64,000 nucleotides of DNA from Parietaria judaica (taxonomy: Eukaryota > Streptophyta > Magnoliopsida > Rosales > Urticaceae): assembly GCA_954871525.1 (NCBI GenBank), contig OX940866.1, forward strand, positions 15,585,001-15,649,000. The letters run 5' to 3'. The translations under genes were made by a program, and so were the position numbers. The notes under the pieces are model-generated. The model was not told where the DNA came from. It was given only the letters and a program-made list of their open reading frames with translations, and did not search any database. Of this stretch, positions 57,301 to 64,000 are shown in pieces. Position 1 is the stretch's first letter. Every line of letters begins with the position of its first letter.

Positions 57301-57514
57301 GCTTTACGCCGCGCACCAGGGCGAGGCGAGCGAACTGGAGAAAAAGGCTGCCGGAGATCCTAATTCTCCGCCGCTATCCCCCTGCAGGCCGCCAATTATT
57401 GACAGGCGTCGAGTAGAGGACCTTCTTCCGGAGGGTAACCTCCTCGAGCCCTCATCGTGCGGTGAATATGGCTCGAACGTCGAGTCCTTGTCCCCTTCGG
57501 AGCCCGTGGTATAA
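54314..57514 (+). CDS. Antisense ORF of the Tat-type element: transposon-protein domain plus coiled coil
   Basis: From ATG 54314 (MASSEVGPIFKTRSP) the ORF encodes 1066 residues on the strand opposite to gag-pol, between pol and the 3' LTR. Antisense extra ORFs at this position are known in some Tat-lineage elements. Residues about 40-215 look like the putative plant transposon protein domain (YESFFRTAGLHFPVP, AQVSPNTIRFL, LTLEDLMRLFKL, RYFFVKVD). A duplicated SLSHRV lies inside it. Residues about 260-760 are low-complexity, Pro/Ser/Glu-rich, with short basic clusters. Residues about 790-1000 form a heptad-rich coiled coil (REAELSEELERSRRREAELS), ending in GDPNSPPLSPC. The stop at 57512-57514 may be real, or the end may lie in an intron read-through, since a homologous module follows. 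Role unknown; no enzymatic motif. Confidence 0.75.
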   Translation: MASSEVGPIFKTRSPVSIMTEATLAVVKEQYVDSELFPARLPYEGELAHTPRNEYVCVYESFFRTAGLHFPVPNLIVAFLYAFRVPIAQVSPNTIRFLMCTLAIACEQKIELTLEDLMRLFKLSRNPKNLCRFSLSHRVSLSHRVRGHILENTPSNESGFENRYFFVKVDRTTFGPNQKFLPRQWVPEGIDLPRYRPEEDGEAEARFNKIHQALLANPRRDWSKDFGGQRLVKSGVYQLVRVHGPSPDTLLPVGFSRTPESEGSPAGRRKTAPKTKKRSKLDLVEKKGRKSVGGEKPVQESPDSQARSDIPRPLDLTPRGGDSSGKRPLEDTCDEQRSKLKTAPTPPRSLNIHHPPTRSPREEKGSSAPRPSKESVQADTSLGRRPAGETPDAPSAKRVKVSAPTTERRTATPAREVSTENPGLEPPSRNEATENAPSRGESSSGVRDGFDEDFDDLAIVPPASPREMQRISPRLEEGSDPLQASSHCEEYRVPCQELPPPPSGEIPAGAVRESAVDLAPSKTTSAEERGRVTPVGQEGKQGEASGLVEPSKGAGEASELSEQGAGRGEFIEPIRQEGDHDGTSELADQRSVQEGALVRLEGQQTGLLLEFSPSEPSEPVASCGAPIAAISGDLASAAFSEPVSEANLQVSPAPPSDTLAAHSGSAGSSRQGTSSLPDVPVQSSPSRFSGKAFSSRSLLQDRFPSTPSPSGPPEEWGVYSSAACRGLTLGAMGDQELYEPLDETKGYREATALFFRALAQFNDMIVCEKQSVTKAEMEASAVNEQLAVLRSRLEISHRDEREFRERAAELSLDLDEARAAMELEVSLRRVAEAELAEYKNSLVAREEFLRAEQERFRQREAELSEELERSRRREAELSEELQIKAHRLARIGAAIDMPSDEEDRLVPRVRAVLKELVASKEEAKSEAAEERHSRERLFESAQAKLQRASERFGFLNQTVNANRRAAAYQANVRLAERIPLTATIECLKTRLPKWRELYAAHQGEASELEKKAAGDPNSPPLSPCRPPIIDRRRVEDLLPEGNLLEPSSCGEYGSNVESLSPSEPVV

Positions 57515-57594
57515 GACGGCCTTTTTGTAAACATCTCGTTTGTTTTCAATACCTTTTGTTTTCAATGTTAAGGCTTTCTTTCGGATATTTGTAA

Positions 57595-57606
57595 CCCCCC
57601 CCCCCC
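57595..57606. repeat. Poly-C tract
   Basis: Twelve consecutive C followed by a T run, in the gap between the two coiled-coil modules. Confidence 0.9.
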
Positions 57607-57718
57607 TTTTTTTTATGATGAATGAACTCCTTTTGTAATTTCCTGTCGCGGTACCTTTTTGCTTCCTCGTATTTTATTATATCTTTTGCACATCCGTACC
57701 TTAAGTTCTTCTTCTCAG

Positions 57719-58633
57719 GCCGAGGTTAATCTTGCGAGGGGATCCTTTGAGGAAGAAATTTCCCTTCGCAAGGATGCAGAGATGAAGCTTGAGGAGCGTA
57801 CTGCCGAGCGTGATGAGAGCAGACGTCTTCTTGCTATTGCCGAGGAGTCCCTCATCGAAGAGCGGGGACGTTATCGTCGATGCGAGGAGGATCTCATGGA
57901 ACGACTTCGGCAGTTGGATGGGCGTCTTACTCGGATTACCGAGGCTATCGACTTGCCTCCCGGTCAAGAAGAGCACATCTCTTTCCGGGTTCGGGATGCG
58001 ATGAAGAAACTGACCGACGACCGTGATGCGGCGAGGGGTGAGGCAATCGAAGAGCAATTTGCTCGGACGCGCGTTTTTATCGCTGCGACGGACAAGTTGG
58101 CACGCGCCTTCGGGAGACTAGACGCTCTCGAGGCGTCTGTCAGACTTAATCACGCATTGGGCGGTGTTCTCGCGAATATTCGTCTTGTCGAGAAGAATCC
58201 CCGTAGCTCGACCCTTGGCGAGATCCGGCAGAAGGAGCTGCCCACGTGGCGAAAACTAGAGAAGGAGTACCGGGCCGAGCTGGCTGAGTTAGAGAAGAAA
58301 GCCGCGAGCGATCCTGCCTCTCCTCCACTCTCCCCGTGCGTCCCCGGCGATCGTGTAACTCCTTTTTCCCTCTCTTTTCTTGAGCTTGCTCATCTTTTGG
58401 CTGTATGTTGGGTTTATATTTCCTCTTTTTAGGCTCGTAAGGAATCTGAGCTCCTCGGCTTTGCAGGGCCTTCTCTGAGCTTTCTTGAGCGGTTTCCCGA
58501 CGAAGATCCTGCGCGCTTAGCCGTTATGGAGGAGATAGCGGAGGATGTTCTTCGTCAAAGCTGCGAGACTCTCCTAGGAGAAATTGCCGATACCGTGCTT
58601 GATCAATATCCGACTGATGGCGACGTAGCTTGA
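57719..58633 (+). CDS. Second coiled-coil module of the antisense gene, spliced
   Basis: A 3' splice site (TTCTTCTTCTCAG, ending 57718) opens an in-phase exon to 58354, followed by a short intron (GTAACT...TTTTTAG, 58355-58432) and a last exon to TGA at 58631-58633. The two exons total 837 nt. The first repeats the C-terminal half of the preceding ORF: heptads, then ITEAIDLP against IGAAIDMP, LPTWRKLEKEY against LPKWRELYAAH, and SDPASPPLSPC against GDPNSPPLSPC. The last exon (ARKESELLGFAGPSLSFLER) has no equivalent there. Either this is the true 3' end of one long spliced gene with an internal duplication, or the two modules serve as alternative ends. Splicing is inferred from phase and consensus only. 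Confidence 0.6.
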
Positions 58634-58732
58634 TGACAGACTTAAAGATTGTAGATAATTCTTTTGTAAAGATAACTCTTATTGTATTCTTTTGTAGACT
58701 ATGCTTCGTATTGACTGAATAAACGATTTTTG

Positions 58733-59213
58733 CTTGGCACTTTAGCCGATGGGCACTCTCGCCTCTTAATTTTGTTGCTTGGCACTCTCGCCGATGGGCA
58801 CTCTCGCCTCTTAATTTCATGCTTGGCAGTCTCGCCAATGGGCACTCTCGCCTCTTAATTTTGTTCCTCGGCACTCTCGCCGATGGGCATTCTCGCCTCT
58901 TAATTTCATGCTTGGCACTCTCGCCAATGGGCACTCTCGCCTCTTAATTTTGTTGCTTGGCACTCTCGCCGATGGGCACTCTCGCCTCTTAATTTCATGC
59001 TTGGCACTCTCGCCAATGGGCACTCTCGCCTCTTAATTTTGTTGCTTGGCACTCTCGCCGATGGGCATTCTCGCCTCTTAATTTCATGTTTGGCACTCTC
59101 GCCGATGGGCACTCTCGCCTCTTAATTTTGTTGCTTGGCACTCTTGCCGATGGGCACTCTCGCCTCTTAATTTCATGCTTGGCACTCTCGCCGATGGGCA
59201 CTCTCGCCGATTA
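58733..59213. repeat. Minisatellite, 11 units of 44-45 bp in an 89-bp higher-order pattern
   Basis: Units starting CTTGGCACTCTCGCCGATGG occur at about 58733, 58777, 58821, 58866, 58911, 58956, 59000, 59045, 59089, 59134 and 59178. Unit ends alternate between TTTTGTTG and TTTCATG, so the true period is 89 bp. Each unit holds GGCACTCTCGCC twice. It lies between the antisense gene and the end of pol. ORFs through it are an artefact of the repeat. Confidence 0.95.
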
Positions 59214-59506
59214 ATAATATCTAGCCGGTAGTGTTGGACTCGTTCTTATCTTTTCTCGTTTTGCTGACTTAAGAAGAAAACAATTTTTATACCGGGATTG
59301 TCAGTCCGTCTGAAATGACGAGCCTCATTAAACCCCTTCGAGCCCCCATTCTGGTGCGGCTCTAGAGGGAAGAGTACTCCATATCGATTTGATAAAGGTA
59401 TAATCCCAAACAAGAAAGGGTTGGGATTCCCCTAGATAACCAAACAGATATTTAAAGTAAGAATGTAAATTCGAATATGGAAATGGTAACGAATGGGCTC
59501 ACGGGG

Positions 59507-62500
59507 CTATTGGTAGAATTTTTTCAAATGCTTTATATTCCAACTCCGTATTACCTTCGCGCCCTCGGTATTCTTCAGCTCGTAGACTCCCGGTCTGACG
59601 ATGTTCGTGACGATGTACGGGCCTTCCCAACTTTGCCCTAATTTCCCCGAATTCAATTCGACGGTGTTTTGGAAAACTCGTCGGAGGACTATCTGTCCTA
59701 CATTAAATCTCCTAGATCGAACCTTTTTGTTGTAGTGGCGAGCGATCATGTTCTGGTAGTTGGCTATGTGTGTGCTGGCTTGCTCGCGCCTTTCGCCGAC
59801 GTGGTCAAGCTGATGGAGGAGATTTTCTTCGTTGGCCTCCTCGTCGCCGGGAGCCATGATTCGTCGAAGGCTAGGGATTCCGACTTCTGCGGGAACGACG
59901 GCTTCAACTCCGAAGGCAAGGGCAAAAGGAGTCTCGCCGGTCGCTGAGTGGGGTGTGGTGCGATAAGCCCAAAGTACTCCAGGTAACTCGTCCGCCCAAA
60001 ATTCCTTCTTCTCGTCTAGACGTCTCTTGATGTTGTCCACAATAGTCCGGTTGACCGCCTCGGCGTTCCCATTTCCCTGGGGGTACCGTGGCGTTGACGT
60101 GTTGAGTTTTATCCTCCACTGTTTGCAAAAACCTCTGAACCTCCTCGAGATGAATTGGGATCCATTGTCGGCTATTATCTCTCTGGGCAATCCGAAGCGA
60201 GTGACTATGTTCTTCCAAACATAGCTCTCAACGTCAGAGTCTTTAATATTGGCGTAAGATTCGGCCTCTGTCCATTTGGTGAAGAAATCTGTGACGACGA
60301 GTATGAACCTTTTCTGCCTCGCGCCGATGGGCATGGGACCGACGATGTCCATCGACCACTTCATGAATGGATAGGGCACCGACACCACCGAGAGCTCTTC
60401 CGCCGGGCAGTTGATTGCCGGGGCGTGTCGCTGACATTTTTCGCACCTTCTGGCGTGGCTGGCACAATCGGCGACCATGGTTTCCCAAAAGAAACCTTGT
60501 CGCTTAGTTTTTCTTAGCAAGGAGCTCCCGCCGGCGTGGTTCCCGCATTCCCCGCTGTGGATTTCGCGCATTACGTACCCGACCTCTCGCTCGCCGAGGC
60601 ACCTTAGGTAAGGTCCCACGAAGCTCCTCAGGTAGAGCTTGTCATCGAGAATGGTATATCTCGAGCTCTTGGCTTTGACCTTTCTTGCTTCCTGCGAGTT
60701 TTCGGGCAACGTTCCTTCGAGGATATAATCCCTAAGGGGCGTTCGCCAATCATCCGCTCCGTCGTCCTCCACAACCCCTCGCTCCTCGTCTTCATCTCCA
60801 TCGTCTTCGATCTCGTTGATATTGGGCTCGGCAGTCACCGTCTCTTTGTTTGTTTTGGCTTTCTTTTTCACCGGGCCTTCTTCCCTCCCGATGCTCGACT
60901 TTTCTACTATCTCGACCGTGACTGCCCTTAATTCCCCGATCTCGGTTGTGGACCCCAAGCTCGCCAGGGCGTCGGCGTGCGAGTTGTCTCCTCGAGTTAC
61001 CTGCGTCAGGCTGAAAAAATCGAACTTTCTCGATAGAGCCCCAACGACCCCCGCATAGGCTTCCATGCGCTCGTCGTTCTTCTCATATTTCCCGTTAACC
61101 TGCTTTACAATCAACTGGGAATCCGAAAAGGCGTGCAGGTTCCTGGCACCAATGGCTAATGATGACTGCATGCCGATGATGAGGGCCTCGTATTCTGCTT
61201 CATTGTTGGTTGATCGGTAGGCCAGTCGGCTAGCTTTTTCCACCACTTCCTCCATTGGAGAGGTGATCCTGATCCCTACCCCGGACCCTTGTGCCGTTGC
61301 TGACCCATCCACTTGCAACTTCCAAATGCCAGCTTCGTTGCTGGTGGCTATTGGTTCTTTTGGCAACTCGATGAGAAAATCGGCCAATACTTGCGATCTG
61401 AGGCTCGTCCGAAGCTTGTACTCGACGTCATATGCGCCAAGCTTGATCGACCACTTCGTGATCCTCCCTGAATGGTTTGGGTTGTGAATGATGGAGCGGA
61501 TCGGCCTGTCTGTCATAACTACGATCGTATGGCCCTGGAAGTGATACTTTAATTTCTCCGAAGCGTCGTAAACTGCCAACGCGAGTTTCTCGATCTGTGG
61601 ATATCTTGTCTCCGCATCGAGGAGCTTTCTGCTGATGTACGAGACTGGTTTCTGCTCTCCGCTTTCTTCCCGCACGAGTACTTGGCTAATTGCATGATCG
61701 GAGACGGCAATGTACAAGTACAAAGGTTCCCCAAATTTTGGTTTTGTCATGACGGGTGGCGATGATAAATAAGCCTTTAGTGCCTGGAAAGCTTCCTCGC
61801 ATTTCTCGGTCCACTCGAACTTCTTGTTCTTCTTGAGCAAATCGTAGAAAAAGAGAGTTTTGTCGGCCGATCGCGAGATGAAACGGTTAAGAGCCGCTAT
61901 CCTTCCGGTCAACCTTTGAATTTCCCGCCGATTTTGGGGCGAGGGCATGCCCTTGATTGCCTCAGTCTGCTCGGGATCAGCCTCAATTCCTCGCCGGGTA
62001 ACCATATGACCCAAGAACTTCCCCGATGACATGCCGAAGGTGCACTTCTCGGGGTTGAGCTTCATCTTGTGTGCGTTCAGGATCTCGAAGCACTCCTCTA
62101 GGTGCTCAATATGAGCTGTCATTTTCAGGGACTTGACAACCATGTCATCGATGTATACTTCCATGCTCTTCCCGATCTGCTTGTGGAACATCTTGGTTAC
62201 CAGTCTCTGGTAGGTTGCCCCGGCGTTTTTCAGTCCGAAGGGCATGACCTTATAACAGTACGTCCCCCTTTCGCTGATGAAGGCGGTCTTCTCTTCGTCG
62301 TCTGGGTGCATTTTTATCTGATGGTACCCCGAGTAGGCGTCCATGAAGCTGAGGAGCTCGTAACCGTGCGTAGCCTCGACTAGGCGATCCATGTGCGGCA
62401 TCGGGAAGCTATCCTTGGGGCACGCTCGATTTAAGTCTGTGAAATCGACGCAGACCCGCCATTTACCATTCTTTTTTTTTACAACGACGGTGTTTGCCAA

Positions 62501-62956
62501 CCACTCGGGATACTTTACTTCCCGGACGGTACCCATAGAGAGTAGCCTGTCCACCTCATCGTTGATGATCTTGTTCCTGTCGGGGGCCATCTTTCTTCTC
62601 TTCTGTATGACGGGTTTATGACCTGGGTCGGTGTGGAGACGATGCGCCACCACGGACGGGTCAATCCCCGGCATATCCTCATGAGACCAAGCGAAGCTCC
62701 TTCTGTTTCTTCTCAAAAATTCGACAAGCTGAGTCTTGATTTCTGGGTTGAGTTCTACGCCTATACCGACAGTCCGAGAAGGATCAGACTCGTCGATACA
62801 AACTTGCTCCACCGCTTCTAGCTGTGGCCCTCCGTTTCTCTCTCCGGCTGCTTGCGCTTCGACATCCTCCGTGTTAAGGATCCTGGCAGCCTCTTTGCCC
62901 CTTTTCTTCCGCTTCTCCGTCCGACTTGAAGCTTCGGGAGTGGCCGTAGCTAATTG
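59507..62956 (-). CDS. Tat-lineage pol: RT, RNase H, second (archaeal-type) RNase H, integrase
   Basis: This is the open frame immediately after the TAG at 62959-62957; it has no ATG near its beginning, so it should be made as a Gag-Pro-Pol fusion. Positions are counted from the GTG codon at 62812. RT: WRVCVDFTDLN, FPMPHMDRL and catalytic YIDD at about 220. The first RNase H (about 370-490) includes YLYIAVSDHAISQVL. The second RNase H (about 497-620) has VDGSAT, NNEAEYEAL, FSDSQL and SHADALAS, the extra domain diagnostic of the Tat clade. The integrase zinc finger (about 750-800) reads IHSGECGNHAG to CEKCQ. The integrase core has MDIVGP (about 822), ADNGSQF (about 887) and GNAEAVNR (about 917). 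All catalytic residues looked for are present, and 1101 codons are free of stops, so the copy looks young. Confidence 0.93.
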   Translation of the reverse strand, partial: QLATATPEASSRTEKRKKRGKEAARILNTEDVEAQAAGERNGGPQLEAVEQVCIDESDPSRTVGIGVELNPEIKTQLVEFLRRNRRSFAWSHEDMPGIDPSVVAHRLHTDPGHKPVIQKRRKMAPDRNKIINDEVDRLLSMGTVREVKYPEWLANTVVVKKKNGKWRVCVDFTDLNRACPKDSFPMPHMDRLVEATHGYELLSFMDAYSGYHQIKMHPDDEEKTAFISERGTYCYKVMPFGLKNAGATYQRLVTKMFHKQIGKSMEVYIDDMVVKSLKMTAHIEHLEECFEILNAHKMKLNPEKCTFGMSSGKFLGHMVTRRGIEADPEQTEAIKGMPSPQNRREIQRLTGRIAALNRFISRSADKTLFFYDLLKKNKKFEWTEKCEEAFQALKAYLSSPPVMTKPKFGEPLYLYIAVSDHAISQVLVREESGEQKPVSYISRKLLDAETRYPQIEKLALAVYDASEKLKYHFQGHTIVVMTDRPIRSIIHNPNHSGRITKWSIKLGAYDVEYKLRTSLRSQVLADFLIELPKEPIATSNEAGIWKLQVDGSATAQGSGVGIRITSPMEEVVEKASRLAYRSTNNEAEYEALIIGMQSSLAIGARNLHAFSDSQLIVKQVNGKYEKNDERMEAYAGVVGALSRKFDFFSLTQVTRGDNSHADALASLGSTTEIGELRAVTVEIVEKSSIGREEGPVKKKAKTNKETVTAEPNINEIEDDGDEDEERGVVEDDGADDWRTPLRDYILEGTLPENSQEARKVKAKSSRYTILDDKLYLRSFVGPYLRCLGEREVGYVMREIHSGECGNHAGGSSLLRKTKRQGFFWETMVADCASHARRCEKCQRHAPAINCPAEELSVVSVPYPFMKWSMDIVGPMPIGARQKRFILVVTDFFTKWTEAESYANIKDSDVESYVWKNIVTRFGLPREIIADNGSQFISRRFRGFCKQWRIKLNTSTPRYPQGNGNAEAVNRTIVDNIKRRLDEKKEFWADELPGVLWAYRTTPHSATGETPFALAFGVEAVVPAEVGIPSLRRIMAPGDEEANEENLLHQLDHVGERREQASTHIANYQNMIARHYNKKVRSRRFNVGQIVLRRVFQNTVELNSGKLGQSWEGPYIVTNIVRPGVYELKNTEGAKVIRSWNIKHLKKFYQ

Positions 62957-62959
62957 CTA
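62951..62959 (-). promoter_or_regulatory. Candidate translational readthrough site between gag-pro and pol
   Basis: The minus strand reads TAG CAA TTA (stop 62959-62957). UAG-CAR-YYA is the established leaky-stop context first described in tobacco mosaic virus. Gag-pro and pol are in the same frame on either side, and pol has no start codon nearby. Readthrough is inferred, not shown. Confidence 0.6.
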
Positions 62960-64000
62960 TAAGCTCGAGGGTTCTCCCCTCTCCGTGATTTCGGCGGCCT
63001 TCTCCTCGATCATTGATCTGTGGTGCATCATGTAGCAGATCCGGTAGGCGTCTCTGCTTCCTTTGAGCTCTTCGATCTCTCCGTGTTTACCCGGGAACTT
63101 GATGCACTGATGGTATGTTGATGGGATGGCCCTCATCGAATGGATCCATGGCCTTCCTAAGATGACGTTAAAATGTGACGGGACGTTCAACAACATGAAC
63201 TCTGTCATCCTATTGATGCTCTTTGCACAGACCGGGAGGTGGACCGTTCCCATTGAGATAGCGACGTCCCCATTGAAACCGGACACCTTGCGAGGACGTC
63301 CCCCGATGATGAGCCCCTCGATGCCCATCTTTATGAGACACTCGTAAAAAATGACGTCAACCGAACTCCCGTTATCGACGAGGATTCGGCAAACTTCGCA
63401 TCCGCCGATGTTGAGCTCGAGGACCAACGCATCGTCGTGCGGCTCGGCGCAGTCCTCGTTTTCCACGAACTCTATTCTTGCACATGTGCCGCTCATCATT
63501 GCATCTTCCTGGTCATGCTTTTTGCATCTCCGTTGGTAGGCTTTGATTCTATTGACTGAGTCTTCACATAGTCGCGATCCGCCCATTATCATCTCGATTC
63601 TAGTCCTCGAAACCGGTCGCATATCCTCAACGTGTTCTGCGGGTGCTGGCTCTATTGCTAAATTTCTCTTGGCTCCGCCTTGAGTTCCTCCTCCGCCCCG
63701 CGCTGGGCCTGGTGACCGGTCTTGCCACGTCCGATTGCCATTGTTCCAAGGCGCGGGAGGGTAATAGGCGAGGTCCTTGACTTCCCCCTGCGCGTATCTT
63801 CTTTGGAGCTCTCTTTTGAGCATGGCACAGTCCTCCGTGGCGTGGCCGCGGTAGTTATGGTAAGTACAGAACTTACTCATATCCTTCGGCCAAGTCTTCC
63901 TCACGAAATTTCCCTGTCCTCCGGAGAATCCTCCTCGTCCTCTTCCTTGGTCTCCGGAGAATCCTCCTCGTCCTCTTCCTTGGTCTCCAGAGAATCCTCC
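62957..64000 (-). CDS. Tat-lineage gag C-terminus and protease, partial at window edge
   Basis: The frame enters from beyond 64000. It begins with Gly/Arg-rich 11-residue repeats (GGFSGDQGRGR, at about 64000-63915), followed by a zinc-knuckle-like CTYHNYRGHATEDC and a basic linker. An aspartic protease follows with ILVDNGSSVDVIF (Asp in DNGSS rather than DTGSS) and VILGRPWIHSM, the usual C-terminal protease signature. It stops at TAG 62959-62957, after which the same frame continues as pol with no stop. The structural capsid part of gag and the 5' LTR are outside the window. Confidence 0.88.
   Translation of the reverse strand, partial: GGFSGDQGRGRGGFSGDQGRGRGGFSGGQGNFVRKTWPKDMSKFCTYHNYRGHATEDCAMLKRELQRRYAQGEVKDLAYYPPAPWNNGNRTWQDRSPGPARGGGGTQGGAKRNLAIEPAPAEHVEDMRPVSRTRIEMIMGGSRLCEDSVNRIKAYQRRCKKHDQEDAMMSGTCARIEFVENEDCAEPHDDALVLELNIGGCEVCRILVDNGSSVDVIFYECLIKMGIEGLIIGGRPRKVSGFNGDVAISMGTVHLPVCAKSINRMTEFMLLNVPSHFNVILGRPWIHSMRAIPSTYHQCIKFPGKHGEIEELKGSRDAYRICYMMHHRSMIEEKAAEITERGEPSSL

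Noticed and set aside
58524..59201. Minus-strand ORFs of 68-136 residues across the minisatellite
   Set aside because: Repetitive translation of the 89-bp period; no stop happens to occur in the repeat.
58733..59213. CRISPR-like regularly spaced repeats
   Set aside because: Units are contiguous with no unique spacers and sit in a plant retrotransposon; this is a minisatellite.

Overview
This is a repeat-rich stretch of a dicot-type plant nuclear genome. The evidence is spliced genes with GT-AG introns, AT-rich spacers, plant-specific gene families, and all major plant transposon classes. Only four loci look like host genes. They are a single-exon aspartic protease close to Arabidopsis ASPG2 (3516-4967, +), a ten-coding-exon SNF2/RING helicase of the CHR27/CHR28 (FRG) type (10254-16070, -), an F-box/LRR gene with two coding exons (28068-30212, +), and a small 83-residue gene (39165-39416, +). 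The first two are also neighbours in Arabidopsis, as I recall the locus numbers, so 3.5-17.4 kb is probably an old conserved block. The rest has been filled by insertions.

Layout. 1-1162: degenerate Mutator-like (MULE) transposase N-terminus leaving the left edge, plus a one-exon ferritin fragment. 6.5-8.3 kb: hAT-type MITEs and a 176-bp tandem duplication. 18.1-20.0 kb: two near-identical 0.9-kb Harbinger-like elements in tandem. 20.9-21.85 kb: an LTR-like remnant. 22.55-27.33 kb: a 5'-truncated L1-type LINE with intact ORF2. 31-36 kb: a MULE-derived mosaic (PB1-like N-terminus, transposon-protein ORF, DUF1985 gene) whose non-coding parts are studded with one octamer, TAGCGGTA. 37.5-37.96 kb: a foldback MULE MITE. 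40.3-40.9 kb: fragment of a gypsy LTR. 40.9-52.8 kb: a copia complex, namely one element lacking protease and integrase, an alien LTR-like insert, and a second copia 3' end. 52.8-64 kb: a large Ty3/gypsy Tat-lineage element on the minus strand, running off the right edge.

The Tat-type element is the most interesting object. Read leftwards from the right edge it has gag (Gly/Arg repeats, zinc knuckle), aspartic protease, reverse transcriptase, two RNase H domains and integrase in one reading frame. That frame is broken by a single TAG in the context TAG-CAA-TTA, the classic leaky-stop context. Downstream of pol lie an 11-unit minisatellite and an opposite-strand, apparently spliced gene. That gene encodes a plant-transposon-protein domain and a coiled coil, and its coiled-coil module has been duplicated. 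The 3' LTR with polypurine tract, TATA box and U3 tandem repeats closes the element.

All identifications come from reading motifs and translations by eye; no database search was possible. Splice sites were placed by consensus, reading phase and recalled family similarity.
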